Of a stretch of 6,263 bases of DNA, positions 1 through 5,955 are shown one piece after another. The notes beneath the pieces are model-generated. The model was not told the DNA's origin and did no database searches. It saw nothing but the letters and a program-made list of their open reading frames with translations. The position numbers were made by a program, and so were the translations under genes. This DNA is from Leucothrix mucor (GTDB lineage Bacteria > Pseudomonadota > Gammaproteobacteria > Thiotrichales > Thiotrichaceae): positions 1-6,263 of the forward strand of contig DRMS01000094.1 in NCBI GenBank assembly GCA_011322515.1, in the 5' to 3' direction. Numbering within the stretch: position 1 is the first letter of the stretch; every line of letters starts with the position of its first letter.

Positions 1-343
1 CAAGCTGAATATTTTTAGTTGACAAAACAACCTTTCCATCAGCGCTAACCGTATTAGTACGACCATCAAGACTCGCTTTATTGGCATTTAAAGTTAGATC
101 ATTTTGCTGAATAATGGTATTGCCCAATAAACTCGAAACACCCGTGCGGTTAATCAAACCCGCATCTGCTTCCATATAGATCGCATCCTGAGCAGGGTTA
201 GTGCTTATCTGCTTAGCATCAAAGTGCTGAGGGATAGCACAGACAGGGAATTGACTATCTGCCTCTACTTGATAAACAAGCAAGCATAAGCCAGTAGCGA
301 TAAGCCCCAGAAAGTAATTTGATTTGTCGTTATTTTTTTTCAC
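1..343 (-). CDS. lptD: LPS-assembly protein LptD, N-terminal part (runs off the left edge)
   Basis: LptD is the outer-membrane beta-barrel that, with the lipoprotein LptE, inserts lipopolysaccharide into the outer leaflet. Only the first 114 codons are present. Residues 1-28 form a signal peptide: a Lys-rich start (MKKNNDK), a hydrophobic core around residues 10-24, and a likely cut after VEA28. The mature part begins DSQFPVCAIP; Cys35 sits where E. coli LptD has its first disulfide cysteine (Cys31). From about residue 50 the sequence reads as the periplasmic OstA/LptA-like beta-jellyroll, with the family pattern of 'YMEADAG', 'TGVSSLLGN', 'LNANKASLDGRTNTVSADG'. The start is GTG; no in-frame ATG keeps the signal peptide, and an in-frame stop lies upstream. 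AGAGG is only one base before the GTG, so the ribosome site is poor. The rest of the gene, about 600 or more codons in the family, lies outside the window. Identification is secure; the exact start is less so. Confidence 0.92.
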   Translation of the reverse strand, partial: MKKNNDKSNYFLGLIATGLCLLVYQVEADSQFPVCAIPQHFDAKQISTNPAQDAIYMEADAGLINRTGVSSLLGNTIIQQNDLTLNANKASLDGRTNTVSADGKVVLSTKNIQL

Positions 344-349
344 GCCTCT

Positions 350-378
350 ATTATAAGGTGAGTGGAGATATATTTCAG
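350..378 (-). promoter_or_regulatory. Candidate lptD promoter close to the start codon
   Basis: Read on the minus strand, a perfect TATAAT (350-355) is preceded by CTGAAA (373-378, four of six matches to TTGACA) with a 17-base spacer. Transcription would begin at about position 343, which is the GTG itself, so the message would be leaderless or nearly so. An alternative is TTGTCA (388-393) with a weak -10 at 366-372, which would leave a leader of about 15 nt. The spacing is good but this is only a consensus match in AT-rich DNA. Confidence 0.35.
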
Positions 379-436
379 GTTAAAAGCTGACAAGTGGGAA
401 CTTAAGTATCCGTTCAATTTTACTTTATAGATGTTC

Positions 437-596
437 AGGAAGTTTCAAGCAATGAATTTAGCAATATTGCTCAGATTTTTTGCTCCTGATTGGAGTATAT
501 CAAGAGGCGCATAGTCGCTCTACGCAACGATTGACAGGATTTAAGCAGGGGTAAAAGGGCAAGTAAGATGGGTAAATTCATTGCTTGGAACTTCCT
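437..596. mobile_element. MITE-like 160-bp element with 24-bp terminal inverted repeats
   Basis: The left end (437-460, beginning AGGAAGTTTCAAGC) and the right end (573-596, ending GCTTGGAACTTCCT) are inverted copies of each other over 24 bases with one mismatch. The 112-bp interior has no usable reading frame. It contains a perfect 10-bp palindrome GCAATATTGC (461-470) and small stems near 487-499 and 502-520. Size, matched ends and lack of coding capacity fit a non-autonomous miniature transposable element. I see no clear target-site duplication: the flanks are ...GATGTTC and CACTTAT... The same structure could instead fold as an RNA closed by a 24-bp stem. Confidence 0.6.
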
Positions 597-656
597 CACT
601 TATTAAATTTCATCCTAATGACTAAAAAGCAGAAGCTTTCGTTCCCTTTATCAGGA

Positions 657-704
657 AATTATTTATGTGAAAAACTCTATCTATAGTTTTTCACATAAAT
701 AATT
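657..704. repeat. Perfect palindrome, 20-bp arms with an 8-nt loop
   Basis: The arms at 657-676 and 685-704 are exact reverse complements (AATTATTTATGTGAAAAACT and its complement) around the loop CTATCTAT. The stem is mostly A/T and is not followed by a clean T run on either strand, so it is not a textbook terminator. It lies 163 bp beyond the stop of the membrane-protein gene and one base from the REP-like palindrome at 706. It may be a separate short repeat unit or help to end transcription from the right. Confidence 0.7.
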
Positions 705-705
705 A

Positions 706-756
706 CACCCTTCGACTCCGCTCAGGGTACAGCTCCCTGAGCGGAGTCGAAGGGTG
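706..756. repeat. REP-like palindrome, copy 1
   Basis: Two perfect 22-bp arms (706-727 and 735-756) flank a 7-nt loop TACAGCT. The arm reads CACCCTTCGACTCCGCTCAG plus GG. It is GC-rich in an AT-rich surrounding and shares the core CACCCTTCGAC..GCTCAGG with the palindrome at 5693-5774, so the genome very likely carries a dispersed family. From general knowledge, palindromes built on CCTTCGAC..GCTCAGG are common between genes of environmental bacteria; some REP families are moved by TnpA(REP)/RAYT proteins, but no such gene is in this window. Confidence 0.8.
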
Positions 757-761
757 CGGAA

Positions 762-837
762 ATTTAATAAATGAATGTCTATATCTATTTGTCTTGCTCC
801 CATATGTTTGTGGGAACGAGATAAACATTCATTAAAT
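762..837. repeat. Imperfect two-part inverted repeat
   Basis: The outer arms AATGAATGT (770-778) and ACATTCATT (825-833) are perfect, with a partly overlapping outer match ATTTAAT (762-768) to ATTAAAT (831-837). The inner arms TCTTGCTCCCA (792-802) and TGGGAACGAGA (811-821) pair with two mismatches around an 8-nt loop. The inner part resembles a decayed form of the common intergenic repeat type CTCCCACGC..GCGTGGGAACGAG, which is recalled and not verified. It starts about 30 bp after the membrane-protein stop codon and could slow or end that transcript, although there is no strong U tract. Confidence 0.5.
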
Positions 838-866
838 AGCGACGACATTATTTCCTCATAAAAAAG

Positions 867-2480
867 CTAATCAGGAATCTCATTATTAATATGCCACGCA
901 TAATAAGCTTGTTGAAATTCATCCCACAGCTTTTTAGGTAGTGTATAGCGTGTATAAATTCGCTGTTCCGCATCCTCGTAAACATCTATTAAGGATGCTT
1001 TTATGCCTTTATGTAGTTGCGAAAATTCTACATTAAGTGCTTTTGGCTTGGCTAACATGTTAGCTGATTCGAGTGCTTCTGCTAAATCCAATACACCGCG
1101 TTGTTCTGCTGTCAGTTTCTCTAGCGTTGCGGGAATAACGAGGTGTGCTCCTGTTCTATTACGATAGATATGTTTGCGGAAGTTATCCATAAACAGATAC
1201 CCATTGCCAACTTGGGCAAATGAGGGAATATCATTGATACTAATATATCGACCTTTGTAACGATGGTCTCCCCAGCTACGCTGCTGATTTTCTATGCCTT
1301 CAGCTAGACCAACGATAAAGATAAATAAGTCAATTAATCCGCCTAAAAACAGGGGTGCATAATCAATTGAGGATATTTTAGTTGCATCCGCCTGCTCTAC
1401 TGATTTTTTACCAAACATATTGGTCAACCATGAGTTGGGAACAATTGCTTTGGGAATTGACATAAAGACGGTCAGCGCACGGGTTAGCACTGCTTTTTCG
1501 CTGTCAGGATTGAAAAGTTTGACTTCTTTTACCTTTGGTAGCACATCGACTTGTTTAATAATCCCCGTGCCTTTTATGTCGATATTGTCGTCAGGGCAGG
1601 TAATGGGTATGCCTGATGGATCAATACCATCGGTGACTCGCCCTTCATACATATGCGCGCGCAGGATGGTTTTTAGGTTTAAAATATTGCCATTGGATGT
1701 ATAACTATTAAGTCGTTGTACAGTACGGTTCATTTCGTTTTGAATATCATCGGTGGACATTTTTTTCTGGTTAAACTTGTCCATCAATGTTTCTAGCTGG
1801 GTTATATCCTCAGAAACTGACTTGTACAAACCTGTAATATCGCTGGATAGTGTTCTGAAAATGCGGTCTTCTTTATCCCGATAACGGCTACGTGGACCTG
1901 AGTTTGGTGGTGAAATATAGCCACAGGTTCCCCCTTTTTCCCGTTCTTCTTTGGCTTTATCACGTGAATAATCGGCTAATTTAGTGGTATCAATCTGCAC
2001 CATTTTAAAGGCATCTTGATAATCCAGTGCAGAGTTTTTAACTCGTTGTAACTGCGCTGAAAAATTATCAAAAGCATAGCTATCGGCACGAAAAAGATTG
2101 TAATAGAAGCTATAACTAAAAAAGACACTCACCCCCATAGTAACAATATAGACAATCAACCAAGTGAATTTAAGTACCAGTCGGCTACGTAACATCTCAA
2201 ACAGGGAAAATAACAACATGCCCTGTAATACGCTAACAAACAGGAACAGTACGATAATAAAAACTTGTGGCGTTTGCTCAAAGCTTCCGTATGAAAAGCG
2301 GACTAAGCCATCATAGGTGGTATAAAAGGAGATGGATGAGAGTACCAGCAAAAAGAGCATAATAAAGGCTCTTGCAGGATTTTTTGCGATTAATCGAAAC
2401 AAGGAAGATCTCGTTTTTTGAGTTGCTTCTGCTGCCATATTTTTGCGCCATCCGTAACGATTATCGTAGGGGTTGGTCAT
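867..2480 (-). CDS. Four-pass membrane protein of unknown function, 537 residues
   Basis: I do not recognise this family. The sequence shows a basic N-terminus (residues 12-37), three hydrophobic segments (about 38-56, 73-95 and 104-127), a polar domain of about 245 residues (128-373), a fourth hydrophobic segment (about 374-393) and a polar C-terminal tail of about 140 residues. By the positive-inside rule the N-terminus and tail should be cytoplasmic and the large domain periplasmic. That domain contains helical, possibly coiled-coil stretches (about 137-182 and 205-258) and the motif GGTCGYISPPNSGPRSRYR (183-201). The only two cysteines, Cys186 and Cys295, both fall in it and could form a disulfide. 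The tail begins with a basic patch (RSWGDHRYKGRY, 401-412). The gene starts 68 nt after sppA and may share its transcript. No clear Shine-Dalgarno site precedes the ATG at 2480; Met15 is an alternative start. The reading frame is intact and ends in TAG. A membrane scaffold or envelope role is only a guess. Confidence 0.85.
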   Translation of the reverse strand: MTNPYDNRYGWRKNMAAEATQKTRSSLFRLIAKNPARAFIMLFLLVLSSISFYTTYDGLVRFSYGSFEQTPQVFIIVLFLFVSVLQGMLLFSLFEMLRSRLVLKFTWLIVYIVTMGVSVFFSYSFYYNLFRADSYAFDNFSAQLQRVKNSALDYQDAFKMVQIDTTKLADYSRDKAKEEREKGGTCGYISPPNSGPRSRYRDKEDRIFRTLSSDITGLYKSVSEDITQLETLMDKFNQKKMSTDDIQNEMNRTVQRLNSYTSNGNILNLKTILRAHMYEGRVTDGIDPSGIPITCPDDNIDIKGTGIIKQVDVLPKVKEVKLFNPDSEKAVLTRALTVFMSIPKAIVPNSWLTNMFGKKSVEQADATKISSIDYAPLFLGGLIDLFIFIVGLAEGIENQQRSWGDHRYKGRYISINDIPSFAQVGNGYLFMDNFRKHIYRNRTGAHLVIPATLEKLTAEQRGVLDLAEALESANMLAKPKALNVEFSQLHKGIKASLIDVYEDAEQRIYTRYTLPKKLWDEFQQAYYAWHINNEIPD

Positions 2481-2505
2481 TTACGTTACCAACCAAGTTT
2501 TAGCA

Positions 2506-2540
2506 GTAGGGTTAGTGTCGCACGACTACAGCAACCCTAC
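2506..2540. other. Hairpin between sppA and the membrane-protein gene
   Basis: GTAGGGTT (2506-2513) and AACCCTAC (2533-2540) are perfect complements. Part of the interior, GTGTCG against CGACTACAG, can extend the stem with bulges. No T run follows on the minus strand, so this is unlikely to be an efficient terminator. It could partly terminate or protect the 3' end of the rluC-HAD-sppA message and so lower expression of the downstream gene. Confidence 0.4.
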
Positions 2541-2548
2541 CGTATGAA

Positions 2549-3511
2549 TTAATACAATACCGCCTGTGGTATTTCCTTTTCTAATAATAAACTACCAATA
2601 GATACTCCAACACGTGTTGATAATTTATCCAATAATGTTTTCTTGGGGCTGAAATTAATAATGGTTTCTGCTTTAAAAATATCCCGTGCTACTGATTCTA
2701 TACTACCAAACTCATCTATGACACCTAGTTTTTTGGCATCTTTTCCTGTCCAGAATAGCCCTGTGAAAATATCATCATTGTCTTTTAAACGATCACCCCG
2801 CCCAGCCTTTACCGCACTAATAAAATGCTCATGGGTACTGGCTAGCATTTTGGTGATATGCGCTTCAGCTTCTGGTTTGCTCGGCTTAAAGGGATCAATC
2901 AATGCTTTATATTTTCCTGCTGTCATTTCACGACTTTCAATGCCAATTTTCTTCATCACTTCAACCACACCAAAGGATTGCATGCGAACGCCGATAGATC
3001 CTATTAATGTAGATTTATTGGCATAAATTTTCTCAGCTGCGGAGACTATAAAATACCCGCCTGATGCACATATATCTTCTGCTACTGCATAGATAGGCTT
3101 ATCTTTATGAAGTTTACGCAAGCGCATAATTTCATCATAAATAAGACTAGACTGCACAGGACTACCGCCTGGTGTATTGCATTGCAGAATAATGCCTTTT
3201 ACTTTGTCATCCTTAAACGCTTCTTGTAGCACAGGGATAATATTGGCTGCACTGGCGGCGGTATCGGGCATAATAACGCCTTTTACTTCAATCAATGCGG
3301 TATATTTATCTGCTGTCGTCAAGCGTAAGTCTTTCATCGAAGATGCGCTCTTAATTGCCATTACCATTAAAAAAAACATAAAAGCGAAGATCAGCATAAA
3401 AAATATCTTCCAGCGTCTTGCGGTACGCTGCTCTTTAATCCCCGCTAATGCTATTTCTTTTAATGATTGAATCGCTTGTTGGTTTTCCATCTGTAAATTA
3501 TCGTTATTCAT
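2549..3511 (-). CDS. sppA: Signal peptide peptidase SppA-type membrane serine protease (family S49)
   Basis: S49 proteases cut remnant signal peptides and membrane peptides in the inner membrane, using a Ser-Lys dyad with the active site outside the cytoplasm. The 320-residue protein has a cytoplasmic N-terminus of about 34 residues, one membrane segment (about 35-54) and the protease domain. Visible hallmarks are the beta-strand 'ALIEVKGVI' (72-80), 'LQCNTPGGSP' (109-118), the nucleophile Ser150 in ICASGGYF, 'GSIGV' (171-175) and the general base Lys202 in GKYKALIDPF. The 52-residue spacing from Ser to Lys equals that of Bacillus SppA (Ser147/Lys199). The length fits the short one-domain form (about 300-340 residues), not the 618-residue E. 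coli SppA. The start ATG has a good AAGGA ribosome site five bases upstream and overlaps the phosphatase stop by 8 nt, implying translational coupling. The neighbourhood rluC-HAD-sppA is conserved in gammaproteobacteria. Confidence 0.93.
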   Translation of the reverse strand: MNNDNLQMENQQAIQSLKEIALAGIKEQRTARRWKIFFMLIFAFMFFLMVMAIKSASSMKDLRLTTADKYTALIEVKGVIMPDTAASAANIIPVLQEAFKDDKVKGIILQCNTPGGSPVQSSLIYDEIMRLRKLHKDKPIYAVAEDICASGGYFIVSAAEKIYANKSTLIGSIGVRMQSFGVVEVMKKIGIESREMTAGKYKALIDPFKPSKPEAEAHITKMLASTHEHFISAVKAGRGDRLKDNDDIFTGLFWTGKDAKKLGVIDEFGSIESVARDIFKAETIINFSPKKTLLDKLSTRVGVSIGSLLLEKEIPQAVLY

Positions 3512-4178
3512 TTAAGTCCTTAATTTTTTTTGAAATATGGCTTGCACTAGTGACATGATCGACAGGTTTTTGTTGCATCAAGCGCTGTAAATCATGTACA
3601 CCATAGGTTACTGCAAGACTTGCCATCTTAGCATTATTTGCCATTTGTAAATCATAGACACTATCACCAATCATTAATGCGTTTGTAGGGTGAGTATTAT
3701 AGTCGGTTAAAATCTCACTGAGCATTTGCGGATCAGGTTTTGAGCGTGTTTCGTCAGCACAGCGGGTAATGGGGAAGTAATCCTGCAACTTTGTTTCATC
3801 TAATCCTTTTTCTAGACCGCGCCGTGATTTGCCTGTTGCGATGGCAAGATCATAACCCGCTTCACGTAATTCATCGAGCATATCGACCACGCCTGCAAAT
3901 AATGGGCTAGGGGTTTTATCCTTAAATAAATAATAATCACGGTATACAATCGCCGTTTTATCGATGAAATTATGCGTAGCTTGTGGATAAAGCGCATGAA
4001 TCGCCTCTTCCAAGCCTAAGCCTATAATATTGCGTATATCGGCATCAGAGCGTTGTTCAGCCCCTACTTCTTTGCTTGCTAAGTGCATACAATTAATAAT
4101 TTGCGCGGTGGAATCCATTAAAGTTCCATCCCAGTCAAAAATAATAAGCTGGTATTTTTTATTCATTTTATAATTCAT
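3504..4178 (-). CDS. HAD-superfamily (subfamily IA) phosphatase, Gph-like
   Basis: This is a predicted Mg-dependent phosphohydrolase of phosphoglycolate phosphatase type. All four HAD motifs are present: motif I DWDGTLMDS with nucleophile Asp15 and acid Asp17, motif II ATGKS with Thr115, motif III Lys147 in SKPDP, and motif IV GDSVYD with Asp172 and Asp176. Residues of about 23-90 between motifs I and II form the helical cap typical of subfamily IA. The length, 224 residues, is normal. Substrate cannot be read from sequence; phosphoglycolate or another small phosphoester is likely, and the paralogue next to rluC is usually left unnamed. Two in-frame starts are possible, Met1 (4178) and Met5 (4166), and neither has a recognisable ribosome site. 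It lies 86 nt after rluC, and its TAA falls inside the start of sppA, so the three genes probably form one operon. Confidence 0.92.
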   Translation of the reverse strand: MNYKMNKKYQLIIFDWDGTLMDSTAQIINCMHLASKEVGAEQRSDADIRNIIGLGLEEAIHALYPQATHNFIDKTAIVYRDYYLFKDKTPSPLFAGVVDMLDELREAGYDLAIATGKSRRGLEKGLDETKLQDYFPITRCADETRSKPDPQMLSEILTDYNTHPTNALMIGDSVYDLQMANNAKMASLAVTYGVHDLQRLMQQKPVDHVTSASHISKKIKDLNE

Positions 4179-4208
4179 TAAAAATAAGTTTGTTTTTTAA
4201 TAACTTCA

Positions 4209-4241
4209 TTGTTTTCATGCCATTCATGGTGAAAGAAACAA
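4209..4241. other. Weak hairpin in the rluC-phosphatase gap
   Basis: TTGTTT (4209-4214) pairs with AAACAA (4236-4241), and TTCA..CCAT pairs with ATGGTGAA inside it with a 2-nt bulge. No T tract follows directly, so it does not look like a full terminator. It may be an mRNA processing or pausing site between two operon genes. It could also be chance in AT-rich DNA. Confidence 0.25.
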
Positions 4242-4264
4242 GCCTTTCAGATGCTAAATGCTCT

Positions 4265-5266
4265 TTATCTTTTCTTAACGCGCCCTGTATCTCGGCGAGA
4301 TTCAATATTAACAACCTGTTGCAAATCTTCCGCTAATGGAATTTCCTTTTTATAGGTTGTACCCGAATAAGGAAGTTTGAACTCCACTTTAAATGCATGC
4401 AAAAATAGCCGTTTCAAGCCTGTACTTTTCTTAAATTCACGATTTAAGGCAAAATCTCCATACTGTGTATCACCCAACACAGGGAAATCCAACGCTGCTA
4501 ACTGCGTTCTTATTTGATGCATTCTACCCGTTAATAATTTCACTTCCATTAATGTTGTTTTAGCAAATTTTTGTCTTGGGTAGAAAATGCTTTCAGCGAC
4601 CTTGCCACCTTCTTGCACTTGTACTTTCTGCTTTCTACCGCGCTCACATACCAAGGTATTACGCACATACTGCCGCCCTGCTTCCCACTGCCCATGCACT
4701 AGGGTTTGATAATATTTATCAATACCTCCTGATTTAAATAAGTCATGCAATGACAGCAATGCTTTACGATTTTTAGCCAATATAACAATACCACTGGTGT
4801 CTTTATCAAGGCGATGCGCTAATTCGACAAAGGGAAGTGTAGAGCGTAATTGGCGAAATGCCTCAATCAAGCCATAAGGACTTCCCGTTCCACCGTGTAC
4901 GGCTAGACCTGCGGGTTTATTAATTAAAATTAAATCTTTATCTTCCAGTAAAATCGATTGCTCTAATTGATCTAATAACTGCTGTGGTGCTTTTTTAGAC
5001 TGTTTTTTATCAGGCAATATCATGGGAGGGATGCGCACCGACTCACCCACTTTTAATTTTCGATTTGGTTTAGCACGTTTTTTATCGACCCGTACCTCAC
5101 CTTTGCGCAAAATTCTATACACAAAAGAGCGCGGTATATCTTTAACCTCGCGCATTAAAAAATTGTCGATACGCTGTCCATCATGCGCCTCGGTTACGGT
5201 TACAAAGCGTACACTTTGTTTGGTTGAAGATTGATTCGGTTTTGATGGTTGGAGTTTATCAGTCAT
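4265..5266 (-). CDS. rluC: 23S rRNA pseudouridine synthase RluC
   Basis: RluC converts uridines 955, 2504 and 2580 (E. coli numbering) of 23S rRNA to pseudouridine during assembly of the large ribosomal subunit. Numbered from the ATG at 5266 (333 residues), an S4 RNA-binding domain spans about 30-82 (GQRIDNFL ... RSFVYRILRKGEVRVDKKR). The RluA-type catalytic domain follows: NKPAGLAVHGG (116-126), HRLDKDTSG with catalytic Asp154, the KYYQTLVHG strand, and the C-terminal GRMHQIRTQLA and HPVLGDTQYG-like segment (here FPVLGDTQYG). An in-frame ATG at 5320 would add 18 residues (MNLAQSLLQHNRVIPSYP). I prefer 5266 because RluC proteins usually have only a short tail before the S4 domain, but neither start has a Shine-Dalgarno site. 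It is the first gene of the rluC-HAD-sppA cluster. In many relatives rne lies divergently upstream; it is absent here. Confidence 0.93.
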   Translation of the reverse strand: MTDKLQPSKPNQSSTKQSVRFVTVTEAHDGQRIDNFLMREVKDIPRSFVYRILRKGEVRVDKKRAKPNRKLKVGESVRIPPMILPDKKQSKKAPQQLLDQLEQSILLEDKDLILINKPAGLAVHGGTGSPYGLIEAFRQLRSTLPFVELAHRLDKDTSGIVILAKNRKALLSLHDLFKSGGIDKYYQTLVHGQWEAGRQYVRNTLVCERGRKQKVQVQEGGKVAESIFYPRQKFAKTTLMEVKLLTGRMHQIRTQLAALDFPVLGDTQYGDFALNREFKKSTGLKRLFLHAFKVEFKLPYSGTTYKKEIPLAEDLQQVVNIESRRDTGRVKKR

Positions 5267-5382
5267 GGGGTAGGATGGTATTACTCTGTTATGTTGCAAA
5301 AGAGACTGTGCTAGATTCATAGAGGGTTGATACTATGGAATAATATTTTGCCGACATTCTCTCAAACTTGTTATGCTGAGTT

Positions 5383-5412
5383 AAAAAATAGGGGATAAGA
5401 GTACTATCCCTT
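5383..5412 (-). terminator. Terminator-like hairpin in the presumed rluC leader
   Basis: On the minus strand AAGGGATA, a 7-nt loop GTACTCT and TATCCCCT form an 8-bp stem with one G-U pair, followed after one A by TTTTTT. The polarity points at rluC, with the T run 117 nt before the preferred ATG (63 nt before the alternative). It could be an attenuator or the end of a short RNA made from the right. The stem is short and of modest GC content, so it may be inefficient. Confidence 0.4.
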
Positions 5413-5472
5413 AATACTATTAAAAAAAACAGGCAATTACTTTTCGCTAGCAATGAGCCCAAAACAGGGGAG

Positions 5473-5485
5473 ATGTAGCCTACAT
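5473..5485. promoter_or_regulatory. Short palindrome ATGTAG-C-CTACAT
   Basis: A perfect 6-bp inverted repeat around one central base lies about 200 bp upstream of rluC. Its shape would suit a dimeric repressor operator or a small RNA stem. Only one copy is visible, and there is no clear promoter beside it. Confidence 0.2.
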
Positions 5486-5573
5486 TCCGCACCCAAAATT
5501 TTGTTTAGGTTTTTAGCGCCAAGATCGAAACATTTAGAAAATTCAGATGAAAATTAAAGTTATATTATAGGTG

Positions 5574-5607
5574 AAAAAATAGGATTTTCTTAGCCATCCT
5601 ATTTTTT
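5574..5607. terminator. Orphan bidirectional intrinsic terminator
   Basis: Perfect 12-bp arms AAAAAATAGGAT (5574-5585) and ATCCTATTTTTT (5596-5607) flank a 10-nt loop. T runs are present in both directions: TTTTTTTATTTTT on the plus strand and TTTTTT on the minus strand. No recognisable gene ends here on either strand. It may insulate rluC from upstream transcription, or end an undetected small RNA on the plus strand between about 5350 and 5600. Confidence 0.65.
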
Positions 5608-5646
5608 TATTTTTAGAGGGGCATTACTTAGTTGTTGCTATATAGT

Positions 5647-5942
5647 TTTTGGCTACCAACTTAAGGCGGGACAAGTAAGGTCATAGCAAAAACCCGCACC
5701 CTTCGACAAGCTCAGGGAACTAGCCCTTCGGTAGACTCAGGACACCGCTTCCTGAGCTTGTCGAAGGGTGCGGGTGAGTAGGCAGAAACAGTAACTGTCC
5801 CGCCTTAAACTGGTAGCCAAAATGTACTTAAATGGATAGATAGATAAGCAAATGGGAGAACTTCCTTTGTCTCGGAAAGGGAAAAAACAAAAATTTAATA
5901 AGCCTTTGAATTTATGGAGTGTCCCGCCTTAAGTTGGTAGCC
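5647..5942. mobile_element. MITE-like block with three copies of a 23-bp end sequence
   Basis: Copy A (5651-5673, plus orientation) begins GGCTACCAACTTAAGGCGG and ends GACA. Copy C (5920-5942) is its exact inverted repeat over 23 bp. Copy B (5796-5818) is inverted with two mismatches; with four flanking T/A bases, A and B match over 27 bp (5647-5673 and 5796-5822). So A-B bound a 176-bp unit and A-C a unit of 292 bp. No transposase frame is present. Such ends are typical of non-autonomous elements that depend on a transposase elsewhere. I see no target-site duplication at A, B or C. The 97 bp between B and C are AT-rich with no gene. Confidence 0.65.
5693..5774. repeat. REP-like palindrome, copy 2, nested in the MITE-like block
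   Basis: Perfect 24-bp arms lie at 5693-5716 and 5751-5774, with the shared core CACCCTTCGACAAGCTCAGG. The 34-nt loop contains a third, degenerate copy of the arm, CCCTTCGGTAGACTCAGG (5724-5741), matching 14 of 18 bases in the orientation of the left arm. It belongs to the same family as 706-756, differing mainly in the middle (AA in place of TCC). Its placement between end copies A and B suggests insertion of one repeat type into another, or a composite element. Confidence 0.8.
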
Positions 5943-5955
5943 TCTAAATACACAT

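Noticed and set aside
437..596. CRISPR-like or tRNA-like structure
   Set aside because: There is only one inverted pair, with no regularly spaced direct repeats, and no cloverleaf with a T-loop GTTCRA motif can be drawn.
681..848. Minus-strand frame of 55 codons beginning MSSLFNECLSR, preceded by a good GAGG ribosome-site-like sequence
   Set aside because: Most of it is a translation through two palindromic repeats (706-756 and 762-837), giving the repeat-derived string TLRLRSGS..TLSGVEG, and no protein family is recognisable.
1420..1704. Plus-strand frame of 94 codons inside the membrane-protein gene
   Set aside because: It is antisense to an intact 537-codon frame, without a recognisable product or ribosome site.
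2643..3026. Plus-strand frame of 127 codons opposite sppA
   Set aside because: It is antisense to the conserved S49 catalytic region; the open frame follows from the codon pattern of sppA.
3177..3470. Plus-strand frame of 97 codons opposite the N-terminal part of sppA
   Set aside because: It is antisense to a secure gene, and its hydrophobic product is a by-product of the opposite strand.
3812..3997. Minus-strand frame of 61 codons within the HAD phosphatase
   Set aside because: It is an alternative frame of a gene with all HAD motifs intact and has no independent evidence.
5022..5234. Plus-strand frame of 70 codons opposite the S4 domain of rluC
   Set aside because: It is antisense to a conserved RNA-binding domain and has no recognisable product.
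5289..5492. Minus-strand frame of 67 codons upstream of rluC, starting with GTG
   Set aside because: It has no ribosome site, it crosses the terminator-like hairpin and a palindrome, and its product resembles nothing known. It is most likely a chance frame in AT-rich leader DNA.
5647..5942. Assigning the end sequence to a named IS family (IS1 or IS1595 ends came to mind)
   Set aside because: The resemblance is limited to a few bases, no transposase is present and no target duplication of the expected length is visible, so a family name cannot be supported.
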